Origin: CAYUKK01 sp964445305
Lineage (GTDB): Bacteria > Acidobacteriota > Aminicenantia > Aminicenantales > UBA8522
Assembly (NCBI GenBank): GCA_964445305.1
Contig: CAYUKK010000135.1
Location: forward strand, 1-5,375
Direction: 5' to 3'
DNA length: 5,375 nucleotides
In this document: positions 4,576 through 5,375 of the stretch, in pieces
Position numbering within the stretch: position 1 is the stretch's first letter
Layout of the letters: the number at the start of each line of letters is the position of its first letter
Made by a program: the position numbers and the translations under genes
The notes under the pieces: generated by a model
Told to the model about the DNA's origin: nothing
The model's input: the letters and a program-made list of their open reading frames with translations, nothing else
Database searches by the model: none

Positions 4576-5375
4576 ATGAGAAAAATCCTCGCCTTCTTTC
4601 GTCGGCATGGATTCCTCACCCTCCTCATTCTCATATTTTTGTCGGGAGCATTCCTGAGATTCTGGGGTATATCGTCGGTCTACCAGAGAGTCGATGATAT
4701 CCCCGTCGCCCAGCACATTGAAAAAATCTATCATGGGAATTGGCGGCCGGACCCCGTTTTCTATTACCCGGTCTTTTTTAACTACATCGTCGCTGTTTGC
4801 TTGAGGGGATTATCGGCCTTCCTGTCCTTTGTTGGAGTTCACAAAGCCCCTGGACTATTCCCTTTTTCCTTCGAGCAAATTCTCTTTGCTGCCCGCTTCC
4901 TTTCCGCTCTACTTGGCGCTCTAACCATCCTTCTTGTCTATGCCACTGGCAAGAGGCTTTACACCCGCAAGGAAGCTCTTTTGACTTCTTTTTTCTTCTC
5001 CGTTTCCTTCATCCACATTGTCTTCAGCCATCAAATCGTTCTCGATGTCCCGATGACCTTTTTCTACGCTTGGGCCCTCTTGCTCTGCGCCAGACTTCTT
5101 GAAAAGAGGGGCTGGGTTGATTATCTTGCCGCCGGCTTCCTCTGCGGCCTAACTATCGCCACCAAATACAATGGCCTTTTTATCCTGGCCGCTCTTTTCC
5201 TCGGCCATTTCCTGGGTCATCCAGCGGCGAAGAGAAAGCTTTGCCGGGCGGTTGGGGATACGAAGCTCTACGGAGCGGGGCTGGCCTCGCTTGTCGGGTT
5301 CGTAGCCGCTCATCCTTATGCGCTCATCAAGTTCCGCTATTTCCTGCGTTCGTCAGCGCTTCTCATCCGCATCGT
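4576..5375 (+). CDS. GT39/ArnT-like membrane glycosyltransferase, N-terminal part (runs off the right edge)
   Basis: The reading frame is open from the ATG to the window end, giving 266 residues of a polytopic membrane protein of the GT-C fold (GT39, PMT_2 type). A first helix (about 13-30) is followed by an extracytoplasmic loop with the acidic pair D40-D41 in RVDDIPVAQHI, the expected catalytic region, and then YYPVFFNYI (63-71). Later come a conserved LDVPMTFF (156-163) and the typical GLTIATKYNG (191-200). Such enzymes transfer a sugar from polyprenyl phosphate to a lipid, glycan or protein outside the cytoplasm. About half of a usual 450-600-residue protein is seen. The ATG is the only plausible start: a stop lies in frame at 4549-4551, and no Shine-Dalgarno sequence precedes it. 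It has its own promoter, but fits functionally with the upstream GT2 and EamA genes. Confidence 0.85.
   Translation, partial: MRKILAFFRRHGFLTLLILIFLSGAFLRFWGISSVYQRVDDIPVAQHIEKIYHGNWRPDPVFYYPVFFNYIVAVCLRGLSAFLSFVGVHKAPGLFPFSFEQILFAARFLSALLGALTILLVYATGKRLYTRKEALLTSFFFSVSFIHIVFSHQIVLDVPMTFFYAWALLLCARLLEKRGWVDYLAAGFLCGLTIATKYNGLFILAALFLGHFLGHPAAKRKLCRAVGDTKLYGAGLASLVGFVAAHPYALIKFRYFLRSSALLIRI

Noticed and set aside
4417..4734. 105-codon open frame on the minus strand spanning the 103-base gap
   Set aside because: It crosses the GT39 promoter and start antisense, with no ribosome site or known motif. The gap is better explained by regulation of the plus-strand gene.
1..5375. tRNA, rRNA, CRISPR array or riboswitch
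   Set aside because: No cloverleaf, ribosomal segment, spaced repeat array or structured leader was recognised; nearly all sequence after 268 is coding.

Overview
The window holds one end of an insertion sequence followed by a tightly packed, same-strand set of seven genes for surface-glycan and lipid-linked sugar chemistry. The organism is a bacterium: it has Shine-Dalgarno-led overlapping genes, sigma70-type promoter boxes and roughly 50% G+C. An uncultured environmental lineage (for example a Desulfobacterota, Acidobacteriota or Aminicenantota type) is possible, but the sequence does not settle the phylum.

Positions 1-152: the first codons of a transposase on the minus strand, preceded by repeated TGTTACC-type motifs. 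These are typical of the end of an IS481-like or integrase-type insertion sequence. The likely terminus lies near 147-152, where TTGACA (TGTCAA read from outside) also forms the -35 box of a near-consensus promoter with TATATT at 170-175.

Positions 268-4472: six genes on the plus strand with overlapping or abutting ends (ATGA, GTGA, TAG/ATG, TGATG, ATGA), so almost certainly one operon. In order they are a family 2 glycosyltransferase of the polyprenyl-phosphate sugar synthase type; a DUF2304 membrane protein; a four-helix EamA/ArnE-like transporter; a FemAB/GNAT-like acyltransferase; a SAM methyltransferase with an N-terminal zinc ribbon; and a NodB-type polysaccharide deacetylase of the kind found in exosortase (XrtA/PEP-CTERM) polysaccharide loci.

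Positions 4473-5375: a 103-base gap with its own sigma70-like promoter (TTGCAA, 17 bases, TATAAT) placed so close to the next ATG that the transcript would be essentially leaderless. The start of a GT39/ArnT-like membrane glycosyltransferase follows and runs off the window.

Together the genes suggest this working model (inference). The GT2 enzyme charges a polyprenyl phosphate with a sugar. The EamA protein, perhaps with DUF2304, moves it across the membrane. The GT39 enzyme transfers the sugar outside the cytoplasm. The acyltransferase, methyltransferase and deacetylase tailor the glycan.
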